DNA from: Onthophagus taurus
Taxonomy: Eukaryota > Arthropoda > Insecta > Coleoptera > Scarabaeidae
Direction of reading: 5' to 3'
Assembly: GCF_036711975.1 (NCBI RefSeq)
Contig: NC_091976.1
Coordinates: 19,778,001-19,842,000 of the forward strand
DNA length: 64,000 nt
The position numbers and the translations under genes are program-made. Positions 13,901 to 21,537 of this stretch are shown here, one piece after another (positions within the stretch are counted from its first letter, which is position 1; every line of letters begins with the position of its first letter). A model generated the notes under the pieces. It had not been told where the DNA came from. It ran no database searches and saw nothing but the letters and a program-made list of their open reading frames with translations.

Positions 13901-15124
13901 TATACAAATGGAACAAGCCTGCCAGAAGTACCAAATTTATCAGTAATGATTAATAAGAACGAAGCCACTTCTGTTAAAGTCAGTTGGGATCGACCAAAAT
14001 ACGCAAAGAAAGCCAATTGGATGTATGGTGTTTATTATGGATTAACAGTCGACGAAGTTTTGGAAAGTAAGTTTTCACAAGCTTGGGGAATTTTTAAAAA
14101 ATACATTAAAATTTTTTTTATTTTAGAACCGCGATTTAATACATCATCTTTAGGAGCAACAATAACTGGATTAGGAGCTTGCGAAAGTTATATTTTTACG
14201 GTTGGTTTAATAGGCCCGTTGGGAGTGGGACCGCTTCAAACGGATTCTCATATAGTAAAAACATTCTTTAATGTTCGTGCTCCGCCTGAAAATCTTCGTG
14301 TAACTCAAGGTTCTCGCCGATACGACATGATGACCGTAAAATGGTCCGCTTCTTGTCCTACCATCAACCAAGACCTTGGCTACATCATTTCTGTAACTGA
14401 ATTGGGTCGAAATGAAATGATGCCCTTCAAATTAAAGAACGTAACCGCAACGGAAATAAGTCACGATTTCTATGTTAACTTCGGTGGGATTTATAAAGTT
14501 GTGGTTTCAACTGATGCTGAGGGCGCGAAACCATCGCCGGAAGTTATTTATAACGCACCTCCGGTTCCTCCAGCTTTTGATGTTCAAGTTATGATCGAAA
14601 ATAACGGAAGTTACGTTGTTTATTGGCGTGGACATAACATTACTGCATTAAATTTAGCCAACGTTTCGTATGAGTATGAAGTTTTAATTTCTGAGGGTAA
14701 AGATCTTAATGAAAAAACAGCTCAACGATTTACGGTTACAAATCCACCATTTATTTATAATAACGTTACTGCGGAAATGTATTCGTTTGGTGTTATGATG
14801 AAAACAGAACGTGGTTATCGGTCTGCTCTTTCAAATGTGGCTACTGTTAAAACACCAGAAGCATCACCTTGGATGGGCGATATTAGTAAAACCAGTTTAA
14901 CAACTGTTTTGGTAATTGTTTGTTTGCTATTGGTTGTTTCTGGAGGTGCTTTAGGTTTCCTTTATGTACGGCATAAGCGATTACAAAATAGTTTTACTCG
15001 TTTTGCAAATTCTCATTATGATTCTCGGTCGGATGCCGCCACATTTGATGACCACGGGTTAGAAGAAGAGGAGAGTCCCCAAATTCGGGGCTTTTCCGAT
15101 GATGAACCACTCGTTATCGCTTAA
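785..15124 (+). CDS. SORL1: Sortilin-related receptor (SORL1/LR11-type), 5'-partial gene
   Basis: Type I sorting receptor that in other animals shuttles cargo between Golgi, endosomes and plasma membrane. Exons read from splice sites: 785-946, 1000-1511, 1587-1935, 5611-9306, 13850-14066 and 14127-15124, all GT-AG and joining in frame to give about 1977 residues. Domain order is VPS10, 10CC, YWTD propeller, EGF, nine LDLa, six FN3, one TM helix and a cytoplasmic tail, which among known families is found only in SORL1. The tail carries F-A-N-S-H-Y, an acidic cluster and a C-terminal D-D-E-P-L-V-I-A. These match the retromer and GGA sorting signals of vertebrate SORL1. The signal peptide, propeptide and first VPS10 blades lie upstream of the window. 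Human SORL1 has 11 LDLa repeats; nine are visible here. The two big introns (3.7 and 4.5 kb) are full of transposon relics. Confidence 0.97.
1974..2190. repeat. CTAGAAC-rich palindromic repeat, copy 1
   Basis: This intronic segment is built from short inverted and direct words such as ACTAGAACTAACACTAG and its complement, with an A-A-A-C-A-T/C-T-C-G-G-G-T-T-T arm. It is bounded by the near-palindromes GCGTCTGAAGACGC (about 1996-2009) and CGTCTCTTAAGACTG (about 2119). The same words recur at 3884-4156 and 5419-5526. It looks like a small non-coding foldback or MITE-type element. No transposase is present and I cannot name the family. Confidence 0.6.
2095..2886 (-). pseudogene. pogo/Tigger-type (CENP-B-like) transposase relic
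   Basis: Reading leftward from an ATG at 2884-2886, the frame begins M-V-K-R-R-S-Y-D-P and continues into a psq-type helix-turn-helix with S-L-R-D-I-A-N-K-Y-N-V-S-K-S-T-L. A CENP-B-type second HTH follows with G-P-C-P-V-L-T-E-N-E-E. Further on, F-N-G-D-E-T-S-F holds the first catalytic Asp of a DDE_1 domain, then F-T-F-C-A-D-G-N and P-Q-K-R-I-P-E. An in-frame stop lies near 2827 and further disruptions occur around 2330-2550; the C-terminal part of the DDE domain is missing. It is a dead copy inside a SORL1 intron, antisense to the host gene. Confidence 0.85.
3400..3885 (+). pseudogene. 3' end of a CR1/Jockey-like LINE with (TTA)n tail
   Basis: A frame at about 3418-3555 reads F-T-V-Q-A-I-K-L-W-N-S-L-S-T-E-I-R, then S-F-L-T-F-K-V-C-L-R-D-Y-L, the usual C-terminus of Jockey/CR1-type LINE polymerases, followed by a stop. 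Downstream is a T/C-rich 3' UTR (3560-3730) and a terminal TTATTATTATTA microsatellite at about 3867-3881, a common LINE tail. Everything 5' of the C-terminus is missing, as expected from a 5'-truncated insertion. It lies inside the SORL1 intron in the sense orientation. Confidence 0.75.
4239..5257. repeat. Higher-order tandem array (about 365-bp dimers of about 180-bp units)
   Basis: The phrase GAAATGATCGACAATTTT starts at 4239, 4606 and 4969, giving periods of 367 and 363 bp. Each period holds two related half-units of about 180 bp, one with TTGCAATTTTCGCCGATTA and the other with TTGCAATTTTCGTCGATAA. Both halves continue with a CTATAAAAT-T/C segment, a TCTTGGAA or TCTTGAAG word, a ...GTTAATAA/ATTAA... 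segment and a GTTTTGAAAAAT end. About 2.8 dimers are present, the last cut short. This is an alternating A-B higher-order repeat, as in satellite DNA, located wholly inside the hAT element. Confidence 0.85.
5262..5400 (-). pseudogene. hAT (ZBED-like) transposase fragment
   Basis: The reverse strand reads Y-L-D-P-R-H-K-M-N-F-F-D-A, which is the L-D-P-R-x-K-x-x-F-F motif of hAT/ZBED transposases. It follows N-K-N-E-I-N-K-K-A-D-K like sequence on the upstream side. A longer relative of the same fragment lies at 49144-49480. It is only about 45 codons and is disrupted. Confidence 0.7.
5611..9306 (+). CDS. SORL1: SORL1 giant internal exon: VPS10 end, 10CC, YWTD, EGF, LDLa, FN3
   Basis: A single 3696-bp phase-0 exon (acceptor ATATTAAG at 5603-5610, donor GTAAGT at 9307) codes 1232 residues. 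In order: the last VPS10 blades (I-S-T-D-A-G-L-T-W, Y-S-T-D-M-G-E-K-W), the Cys-rich 10CC region with R-K-I-S-G-D-V-C (about 5950-6340), a six-bladed YWTD propeller (F-W-T-D-W, I-Y-W-V-D, Y-W-D-D-W), and a short EGF module (about 7160-7260). Nine LDLa repeats follow (7315-8510), each with the calcium-binding C-D-G-x-x-D-C-x-D-x-S-D-E pattern or a variant. The last part is the first two to three FN3 domains. Human SORL1 splits this region into dozens of exons, so the fusion is a lineage-specific intron loss. Confidence 0.96.
9600..10560 (+). pseudogene. piggyBac transposase relic A (internally deleted)
   Basis: Starting near 9630 is an acidic piece E-D-S-D-S-E-N-D-Y-I-I-E-S-D-H-D-A, typical of the N-terminus of piggyBac transposases. 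After about 500 bp of scrambled sequence with stops, the frame at about 10318-10470 reads R-R-N-V-T-M-D-N, then T-L-L-V-K-H-K-V-T-C-V-G-T-L-H-K-S-K. This matches the N-V-T-x-D-N-x-F-T-S and L-x-G-T-x-R-K-N blocks around the catalytic Asp of DDE_Tnp_1_7. Several stops and deletions make it dead. Confidence 0.75.
10590..11815 (+). pseudogene. piggyBac transposase relic B
   Basis: A second and more continuous piggyBac copy. Visible blocks are N-P-G-P-R-G-A-R (10720), E-L-E-A-Y-L-G-L-M-S-G-V-L (10890), S-I-D-E-T-M-F-G-F-R with the first catalytic Asp (11070), Y-L-P-S-K-S-D-K-Y-G-L-K-I (11120), and Y-N-M-T-K-G-G-V-D-I-L-D-K with the third Asp (11430). A C-terminal Thr/Lys-rich tail precedes a stop near 11811. 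Frame changes and stops near 10790, 11070, 11205 and 11415 break it. It lies in the sense orientation in the SORL1 intron, directly after relic A. Confidence 0.85.
11784..13080 (+). repeat. Duplicated piggyBac-3' blocks
   Basis: The segment from about 11784 to 11943 (AGAAAAGGCAACTCCTTTT through AACCTTTGCACCCAAGTACGAGCC) recurs with small changes at about 12837-12995. A related GATAGGCTCGAAC word also occurs near 12062. The phrase CAGAAAACGCTTGGACACCAACTG near 12438 repeats that at 10599, and a shorter match is at 13096. The region is therefore a patchwork of partial copies of the same piggyBac family rather than one insertion. Confidence 0.65.
13110..13425 (+). pseudogene. Mariner/Tc-like transposase C-terminal relic
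   Basis: Frame 1 reads F-Q-Q-D-C-V-P-P-Y-C-G-L-G-V-R-A-F-L-N, the F-Q-Q-D-G-A-P-P-H block around the second catalytic Asp of the arthropod mariner-like family. After a frameshift near 13255 another frame reads F-W-K-V-L-K-N-K-V-F-A-T-S, L-K-Q-K-I-E-E-E and C-I-E-E-S-G-I-Q-F-E-H, the usual family C-terminus. The N-terminal half is not recognisable. A short copy of the F-W-K-V-L-K segment also lies near 12795, at the junction with a piggyBac block. Confidence 0.7.
13850..15124 (+). CDS. SORL1: SORL1 3' exons: FN3 domains, TM helix and sorting tail
   Basis: Two exons, 13850-14066 and 14127-15124, split by a 60-bp intron with GTAAGT and a T-rich TTTTAG acceptor. They code the last FN3 domains, then a hydrophobic helix (about 14895-14970, V-L-V-I-V-C-L-L-L-V-V-S), a basic stop-transfer R-H-K-R, and a 45-residue tail. 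F-A-N-S-H-Y lies at about 15002-15019, E-E-E-E-S acidic residues at about 15064, and the last residues D-D-E-P-L-V-I-A at 15098-15121 precede TAA. The end of the protein is therefore intact and matches vertebrate SORL1. Confidence 0.96.
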   Translation: MRSVHKQFKGPYSYIATYTNGTSLPEVPNLSVMINKNEATSVKVSWDRPKYAKKANWMYGVYYGLTVDEVLESKFSQAWGIFKKYIKIFFILEPRFNTSSLGATITGLGACESYIFTVGLIGPLGVGPLQTDSHIVKTFFNVRAPPENLRVTQGSRRYDMMTVKWSASCPTINQDLGYIISVTELGRNEMMPFKLKNVTATEISHDFYVNFGGIYKVVVSTDAEGAKPSPEVIYNAPPVPPAFDVQVMIENNGSYVVYWRGHNITALNLANVSYEYEVLISEGKDLNEKTAQRFTVTNPPFIYNNVTAEMYSFGVMMKTERGYRSALSNVATVKTPEASPWMGDISKTSLTTVLVIVCLLLVVSGGALGFLYVRHKRLQNSFTRFANSHYDSRSDAATFDDHGLEEEESPQIRGFSDDEPLVIA

Positions 15125-15660
15125 ATATTTAAAGGATCATTTTAGCGATAGAGAGAGACTGCGAAGCCAAGTGGTTGTTACCAAAGGTTATTTTGTTTAT
15201 TTAACTTCTTTTTTCAGTGATTATTATACATAAATATTAAATATAAATAAACGAAGATGTCCATTTTATTAATAATATATTGATGATAGTCTATTAATGA
15301 TGATAAATTGTCGTAGTAAGTAGTCGCGACTATTCCAGTTTTAATTCGTTTTTTTTTTAATTTAAACTACTAGTCTTTAGATTATTATGTTTAAAAAAAG
15401 TGGAGAAAAGATTTTTTTTAGTTTAACATTAGACATGCGTTTAAACCGTGTTTTAAATACGTTCGATCCGTTTTTTTAGTTCTTGTTAAGTCAAATTTCT
15501 GTGATAAACACTTTTTAATTAATGAGCAAACATTTGTGTTTTTCCACTATTGGAATTTGACAGAAATATTATGACTGTGTACGTTGATTCCAAATGGAAT
15601 AATAATTGAATAAACTAAATAAACGTTTGTATAAATAAAATAATACCTAAATCGTTTTAT
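15125..15660 (+). terminator. SORL1 3' UTR with poly(A) signals
   Basis: AT-rich sequence after the stop codon contains AATAAA words near 15246 and a cluster at about 15608-15645 (GAATAAACTAAATAAACG, ATAAATAAAATAA). Transcript ends near 15265 or 15660 are therefore likely. No reading frame is seen. Confidence 0.5.
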
Positions 15661-16166
15661 TTCAAATCTTTTTGAGAATTTGAATTTGAATAATAGTTGA
15701 CTGGTTAATTCTATTGAAAAATAGATGTCGCTGCAATTTAAAAATTAAATACCTAATTTATATATATTATTATTATTTTTAGAAAATTTCCTTTTGAATA
15801 ATGAAAAAAAACCAAGTACATTTACTTAGTGAGATTTGCCCTTTTCCTCTCTCGCATCAATCTTTCTTGAATGTGATATCCTATGTAAAAAAAAATTTAA
15901 ATTACAAAGAAATTAAACATTATAAAAAATTATGTACGTTGTTTTCAAACCGAAATTAAAAAATAATGTATATAACATAATTTAATCAACAAATAACATA
16001 ATATATCAATTTATATCAACAAATTTGAATGACCAATTTAGCGTCATCTATGGATTAAATTTAAAAGCTTTTGACACCTCCAAAACAAACGTAACCTAAA
16101 AATATAAAACATAGGTTATGATTTTGACATTTCTGTGTTTTTGTAAATAATCATTAAAAGTGCAAA
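15661..16166. other. SORL1-ATG12 intergenic, probable ATG12 promoter
   Basis: About 500 bp of AT-rich sequence between two genes on the same strand. It has no reading frame and no recognised repeat. It must hold the ATG12 promoter and short 5' UTR. I see no clear TATA box close to the start codon. Confidence 0.4.
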
Positions 16167-16639
16167 ATGAGTGAAGAAATTAAAAAACCGGACGAAAACG
16201 AATCGGATTCGTTATCGTCTAATTTCGATCGTCGCGTTTCATTAGAAAATAACGAAGTAAAATTAGATAAAATAAAATGTAAGTGATAATGTAAAAAGAA
16301 TTATGAATTAATGATTTTTTTGTAGATGATATTCTTTTAAAACCAACGGGAGATGTGCCGATTATGAAAAAGAAGAAATGGTCTGTAGAAGCTGATAAAC
16401 CAATTGGATGGATTATTGATTTTATGAAAAAGTACTTAAAATTAGATCCACAAGATAGATTGGTTTGTTATAAATTTAGCGTTAAATTCATTTGTAACGA
16501 TTTATTCTTTTTTTAGTTTTTGTATGTAAATCAAAACTTTGCACCTTCCAGAGACCAAATAGTGAGGAATTTATATGAATGTTTTGGTGCTGATGGTAAA
16601 TTAGTTTTACATTATTGTAAAACACCAGCTTGGGGATAA
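16167..16639 (+). CDS. ATG12: Autophagy ubiquitin-like protein ATG12
   Basis: Three exons, 16167-16278, 16326-16462 and 16517-16639, join in frame to a complete 123-residue protein. The N-terminal 45 residues are acidic and disordered. The rest is the ubiquitin-like fold with [21 protein letters not shown] and the invariant C-terminal W-G. The final Gly is the residue that ATG7 and ATG10 conjugate to ATG5; ATG12-ATG5 with ATG16 then promotes ATG8 lipidation on the phagophore. Unlike ATG8, no C-terminal processing is needed, and the TAA follows the Gly directly here. Both introns are under 60 bp. Length and motifs fit the family well. Confidence 0.97.
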
Positions 16640-18124
16640 TCAACAGAATTTAATTTAAATCTTTTTTATGTACTTTTTTCAAAATATTTATTGAGTGTAA
16701 CAATACACTTTGGTTATTACAACTTCTTAAAGCTACAAGAAAACTTTTTTATGGCACTCAATTGAGTTTTTTTTTATTTATTAAATACTTGTGTTGTTGA
16801 TCTATATATTATAGTAAAAGTATAAATTGTAGTCAATGTATATGTTATTTACAACATCCAATTTAATTTAAATGATTACAATTCATTATAATTAATTATC
16901 ATACCAGGTTGGACTTTTGGTTTATTATTAATGATTTTCAAAACATTAAAATTACTCACTCAGTCCCAATATAAGAACAAAAATGTTATAGACACTTGCA
17001 GAAGAAATTGCAAACAAAAACAATTTAATGGCATTTCAATAAAATTGGTCATGCCAGTAGCAAAACTCATCTTTATAGTCGCACAAGGAAACAACATTTT
17101 AAATTATGATGTACTAATAAATATCTACAAACCTCAATAAAGGCAGTTAATATCTTGTCCATATATATCAATTTATTGATTAAATTATCAAGAAAATGAT
17201 AAAATTAAGTTTTAAAGGAAATTACACAAATTTCAATAATTTTTTTTGTCCTATCACTTGCCCAGCGACATTTCAATTTGCTTAAGAGGGAATTGAGTCA
17301 TTGCTTTGTATGGGTTTTCCTGATATTTAAAAGCTAAAGAATGGCTTTTTGAGTGAAATATAATCAGACGAATTCTTAGTCCCAGGAAGCTAAGCTGTGG
17401 GCACACCAAGAGCTTGTCTCATCCTATCATTCTGTGAGCACATACAAGCAGAAGTCCTGAGCCATGATTCTCCAATGATAAAAATTTCGTTCTTATGATT
17501 AGGTATAGAAAACCAAACTTATCTTGATCTTATTAACTTATCCTGTGCATCATATTACATAGCAGCCATTAGTTGTAGTGTTAGGAGACTTTATCCCTAA
17601 CTGATTCCTGGAATCCCAGCATATCCCATTTGTTGCTTAATACCTGCACTTGTCGTACATAGCCATAAATTGTAAACCTGCGCTACAGTTCCCTAAAAGT
17701 GTTTTCCCATTGTTTCAGGTGTGACGGAACGAATAGATAAGCGATTGATGAATGCATTATCTATTCATGGACAGATTTTCTCCATTCAAAAAGTTAGGAT
17801 TTTTCAGACGGTCGTGCAAAGGCGAGGAGATTAGGACAAACCAGACTAAACATCGAATGTCGTATACAGGAATGTAACCTGAACAATCACCAGTCCTTCT
17901 ATAAATAAAAATCGGCAATTATAACATATTGTTTATCAACAATACAAGACACCATCCCTAGGTAGTCACAAGTTCATGGATGTAGCTTACAGGGTTTCAC
18001 AAAAGTTTGCGATGTTTTAACTTTGTTCGTTTTTGTTTTATAAATGTGAAATTTTGCTCGCATGTTCGTCTTTTCGTTACTAAAGATTCCTCCAAACATC
18101 CAAAAGATTACTTGGTGCGTTTTC
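16640..18124. other. ATG12 3' flank and repeat-like intergenic DNA
   Basis: The first few hundred bases are AT-rich 3' UTR and flank. From about 17280 to 18000 the base composition becomes more balanced, which suggests a degraded transposon, but I find no protein motif on either strand. Short open frames at 16931-17140 and 17974-18246 show no family features. Confidence 0.4.
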
Positions 18125-18290
18125 AGGTAATGATGTTCGACGTAGACCATGCTACGATTTTGAGACTGAGCCAATCCGGGATGAATCAGAAGAAGATCGG
18201 AAAAATCGCTGGAGTTTTTCGAAGAATCACCCAATGCCCATTCCATCAGAAGTGGAAATCCAAAAACTGCTGTAACTCGTAATATTAGAA
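18125..18290 (+). pseudogene. Possible Tc1-like HTH fragment
   Basis: The frame reads A-T-I-L-R-L-S-Q-S-G-M-N-Q-K-K-I-G-K-I-A-G-V, resembling the first helix-turn-helix of Tc1-type transposases (L-x-x-S-G-x-S-x-x-x-I-A). No DDE domain follows; the next 450 bp are unrecognised until the LINE at 18754. Weak evidence because only about 25 residues match. Confidence 0.3.
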
Positions 18291-18753
18291 TGCAAAAGAC
18301 TTACACTTTGAGAAAGACTTACATCTTTCTATACTCCCTGACAAGAGCATGTTCTCGACTAGCTTGTGACTTAGTGGCTTAAAGCTACAAGTCCTGATAC
18401 GCAGTACCTGATATAGTACGCATAGCTTGGTTGAGTTGGACATCAACACGATTATTGTGTGGGCTATTGATCCACACCCACAGCATTAGTACCCATCGAC
18501 TTTCACGTCTTATCCGTTTTCCCGAGTCCCTTCGTTTTGTACACTTTTTTGTGCTTATTATTTTTTTTCAGTGCTTGCAATTGGTTTCACAATGTGGCGT
18601 TCGATTCGGCCAAAAAGTTGTAATAGAATCTATCTGTTTTTTATACAATACAGAACTATTCCAAAGTGAAAAATCTGTTCCATCATGTGAGAAACCATTT
18701 CTTTTACCGTCTACACCAACCATCAGCGTAGATTTTAAGGGTGTGATTTCCAT

Positions 18754-20470
18754 CTATTTCTGTGGAACCACAATGGGTGAGGCATTTCCTGGAAAATGTG
18801 AATTTAGCCGGTATATAGTCCGTGCAGCATTCCAATAGAGGTGTCTTTCCAATCGCCCTTCGGCACTGCCCAAATGCGACACTAGCTTTCTTTCTAGCTT
18901 TCTCACTAACGATAGTTTGCTATCCAGAGTGATTCCCAAATATTTAACCTCTTTAGACAAACTTAGTGGGCATTTTCCGAACTTTTCCGAGAATCGAAAA
19001 TTACCAATTTTCCGCAACCGTGTGAAAAGGATTAAATCGGTCTTATTGAGGTTAACCGACAATTTTTGCCTTCCACACCATTTCTCGACTATATTGAGAG
19101 CCTCTTGTATCCTGTCAAATAACACCCTCACATGTTTTCCCCTGACAAGGATAGTTAGATCATCAGCATAGCCGACGGTAACGAATTTAGACTCTTTGAG
19201 GCGTTTAATAAGGCTGTCTAGAATGAGGTTCCATGAAAGTGGTGAAAGAACACCTCCTTGAGGACATCCTCGCGTTACCGCCTTTTTAAGGGTGACATTG
19301 CCAGCCCTTAGCTTGACGATTCTTTGTCTGATGGTGCTGTCTATCCAGCCACAGAGGGTAGGATGAACATTATGCTCAACCAAAGCCTCGTTAATACCAA
19401 CGAAGGTCGTCTTATCAAAGGCGCCCTCTATATCTATGAATACTCGCAAGGCGGAGTCTTTGGAGTCCAACGCCCTCCCAACAAAACTGGTCACACTGTG
19501 AAGAGCTGTCAGTGTGGACTTGCCTTGGGTGTACGCATGTTGATTAGAATCTAAGGGTCTAACGACAAGACAGATATCCCTTATGTAAAGATCTCACAGT
19601 CTCTCTAAGGTTTTTAATAAAAACGAGGAGAGGCTGATTGGTCTAAAAAACTTCGGAAAGAAGTAGTTTTGTTTACCCGGTTTAGGTATGAAGTTTACCA
19701 AAACCTCACTCCAACAACTGGGAATGTAGCAAAGCGCCAGGCATCCCTGAAAGATATTCCTTAGGTGAGGTATCAATTCCTCCGATCCTCACTGCAGCAG
19801 GGCGTGTACGATACCATCAGGTCCAGGAGCTTTGAAAGGTGAAAAGCTGTTTATTACCCACCTCATTTTATCCTGCGTGGAGATCTTCTCAGCTAACAGC
19901 CAGTCTTCTGCACTCGGTGTGTGGTTGGTGTCTCCATGAACTACTATAGAGTCTACCGAACCTGAAAAATGCACATTCATTAGAAAGTGTAAGCTTTGTA
20001 GAAGGTTGTCGGTATAACAACCGTCATGCTTCTGTAATAAACTTATTTGCCGGTCTGGGTCTGAGGCCAGAACCCTTTTAAGACGAGAGAGTTCGTTTCC
20101 AGAGGTGATTCTCTTCTTTCGACGAACACTTTTTTTAAACTCCGATAGTTTGCCTTTATAGCAGTTCCAATCGGAATCTAATCTCGAGCTTTTGGCTTTA
20201 TTGAAGGCTGCTCTGACCTCCCTCTCAAGATCGCTGAGCTCAATGCACCACCACAAGAGTGGCACGTCCTGAATCAGCTTCCAGACGGAGTGGGCAAGCC
20301 TTTTTATACGCAATTGTCAGGGAATCTGTTAAGACCAATGATCGTTCCTCAACATCCCTGCTCAAATTGGGCCGCATTAACCTTATATCGCTCAAATACC
20401 CTGATAACACCGACTTGAACTTGTTCACGTCAGTATTCCTGGGATTTCGCTTCAAGTTTTTCCCGATCTT
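18754..20470 (-). pseudogene. LOA/I-superfamily LINE reverse transcriptase relic
   Basis: Read leftward, the blocks are: F-K-A-P-G-P-D-G-I (about 19820), C-W-S-E-V-L-V-N-F-I-P-K-P-G-K (19690), F-I-D-I-E-G-A-F-D-K-T (19440), R-G-C-P-Q-G-G-V-L-S-P-L (19265), V-G-Y-A-D-D-L-T-I-L with the catalytic pair (19160), and K-E-V-K-Y-L-G-I-T-L (18950). Frameshifts or stops separate the segments near 20300, 19790 and 19590, and the RNase H domain is missing at the 3' side. It is closely related to the better-preserved copy at 26690-28820. The clade is inferred from that copy. Confidence 0.88.
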
Positions 20471-20478
20471 TTTTATAC

Positions 20479-20784
20479 CTAGATCGAAAGTGGTCTGACA
20501 TTGAAACCAAGTCGGAGACTTTCCAGTTGGTTTACTTTATCAATAGCTCTCATTGCAAAATAATAATCCAACGCATCTTTCGGTATGCTTATTGTTGTAT
20601 TTATCTTCGTAGTATCTACAGAATTAGTACCAAGTGTGGTAGTAAGAAAAATTACGTCTCGTTTTCCCTTCCATCTCAAAACCATTACTTTCTTTTTTAG
20701 GTACGCTGACATAAAACCCCGGTTTGTCTTTATAAACCCCTTTGGAATCAGCGTTTCTATTCGTATGTGTAGAGTGTAAGACAA
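20479..20784 (-). pseudogene. piggyBac transposase C-terminal fragment
   Basis: The antisense frame holds V-M-V-L-R-W-K-G-K-R-D-V-I-F-L-T-T, then I-P-K-D-A-L-D-Y-Y-F-A-M-R-A-I-D-K-V-N-Q. This corresponds to the W-x-D-K-R-x-V-x-x-L-S-T block and the P-x-x-V-x-x-Y-N-x-x-M-x-x-V-D-x-x-D-Q block of piggyBac. The third catalytic Asp aligns with the D of A-I-D-K. It abuts the 5' end of the LINE relic at 20470, so one probably inserted next to or into the other. Confidence 0.6.
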
Positions 20785-20916
20785 AGAACTGCCTACTCAA
20801 CTGAGGAATAAAAATTGTCGATGATGTGAGTATCTATCTTTGTCGAAATAGCACATCACCATAAATGTTTCATTACCACTTGCGTTGACATAGGCAAATG
20901 GTTATCAAATTGAAGC

Positions 20917-21424
20917 TCAATTGTTCACATACCCAGGTTTGGGTTCGTAAAGAAAATAATTTTTTATTCCAAAACTTACGGGTTTCAATGGAAATCCTCT
21001 CGCTCGAGATAAAAAACAACGCAGGTACCGGAAAGAGGTACTCGAGTAATCACAAAACGGCGCGCAGAAGTCAAGCAAGAGGGTGTCGTTCAAAGTGCTT
21101 AAGTGTTCAAAGCTTATGCTATTGTCGAGAATGACATCTTGATATTTTGGGACTTTGGTGTTTATTGTGACTGAGGAGTCTGTACATTTTAAATTGGTAA
21201 TTAGCCGTCCTGATTGTGAAGCACCATACTTCCATCTTGGCGGCATTGGGCTGCAATTTCCAGTCGTGGAAACATCTCTCCAGAGTAGCCAGGCCATTTT
21301 TTACAATTTGCTCACTAATGTCAAATTCTTTATGCGTTGTAGTGTAGCAAACGTCTGCGTATCCGAACTTCTTTGATGTGATTTCCGCTATATAATGATA
21401 AACTTGTGACCACATTTTTTCCAC
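20917..21424 (-). pseudogene. Jockey-like reverse transcriptase fragment
   Basis: The antisense frame gives F-G-Y-A-D-V-C-Y-T-T-T-H-K-E-F (a damaged Y-A-D-D box), W-K-L-Q-P-N-A-A-K-M-E-V (the N-P-x-K-T/S-E block) and then, in another frame, Y-Q-D-V-I-L-D-N-S-I-S-F-E-H-L, matching K-Y-L-G-V-x-L-D-x-x-L. At least one frameshift lies near 21130-21180. It is a different LINE family from the copy at 18754-20470. Confidence 0.7.
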
Positions 21425-21537
21425 AAAATAACAAAGATTGCTTTATTAAAAAAAAAAATTGTCAATCAAAATTGATTAATAATTCAATAACTATTGAAAT
21501 TTCATCAATTATATTTGATTACAGTTAACATTTCAAT

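Noticed and set aside
18431..18838. Plus-strand 135-codon frame next to the LINE relic
   Set aside because: Overlaps antisense LINE-flank sequence and has no motif. The antisense frame at 18568-18753 was also not identifiable.
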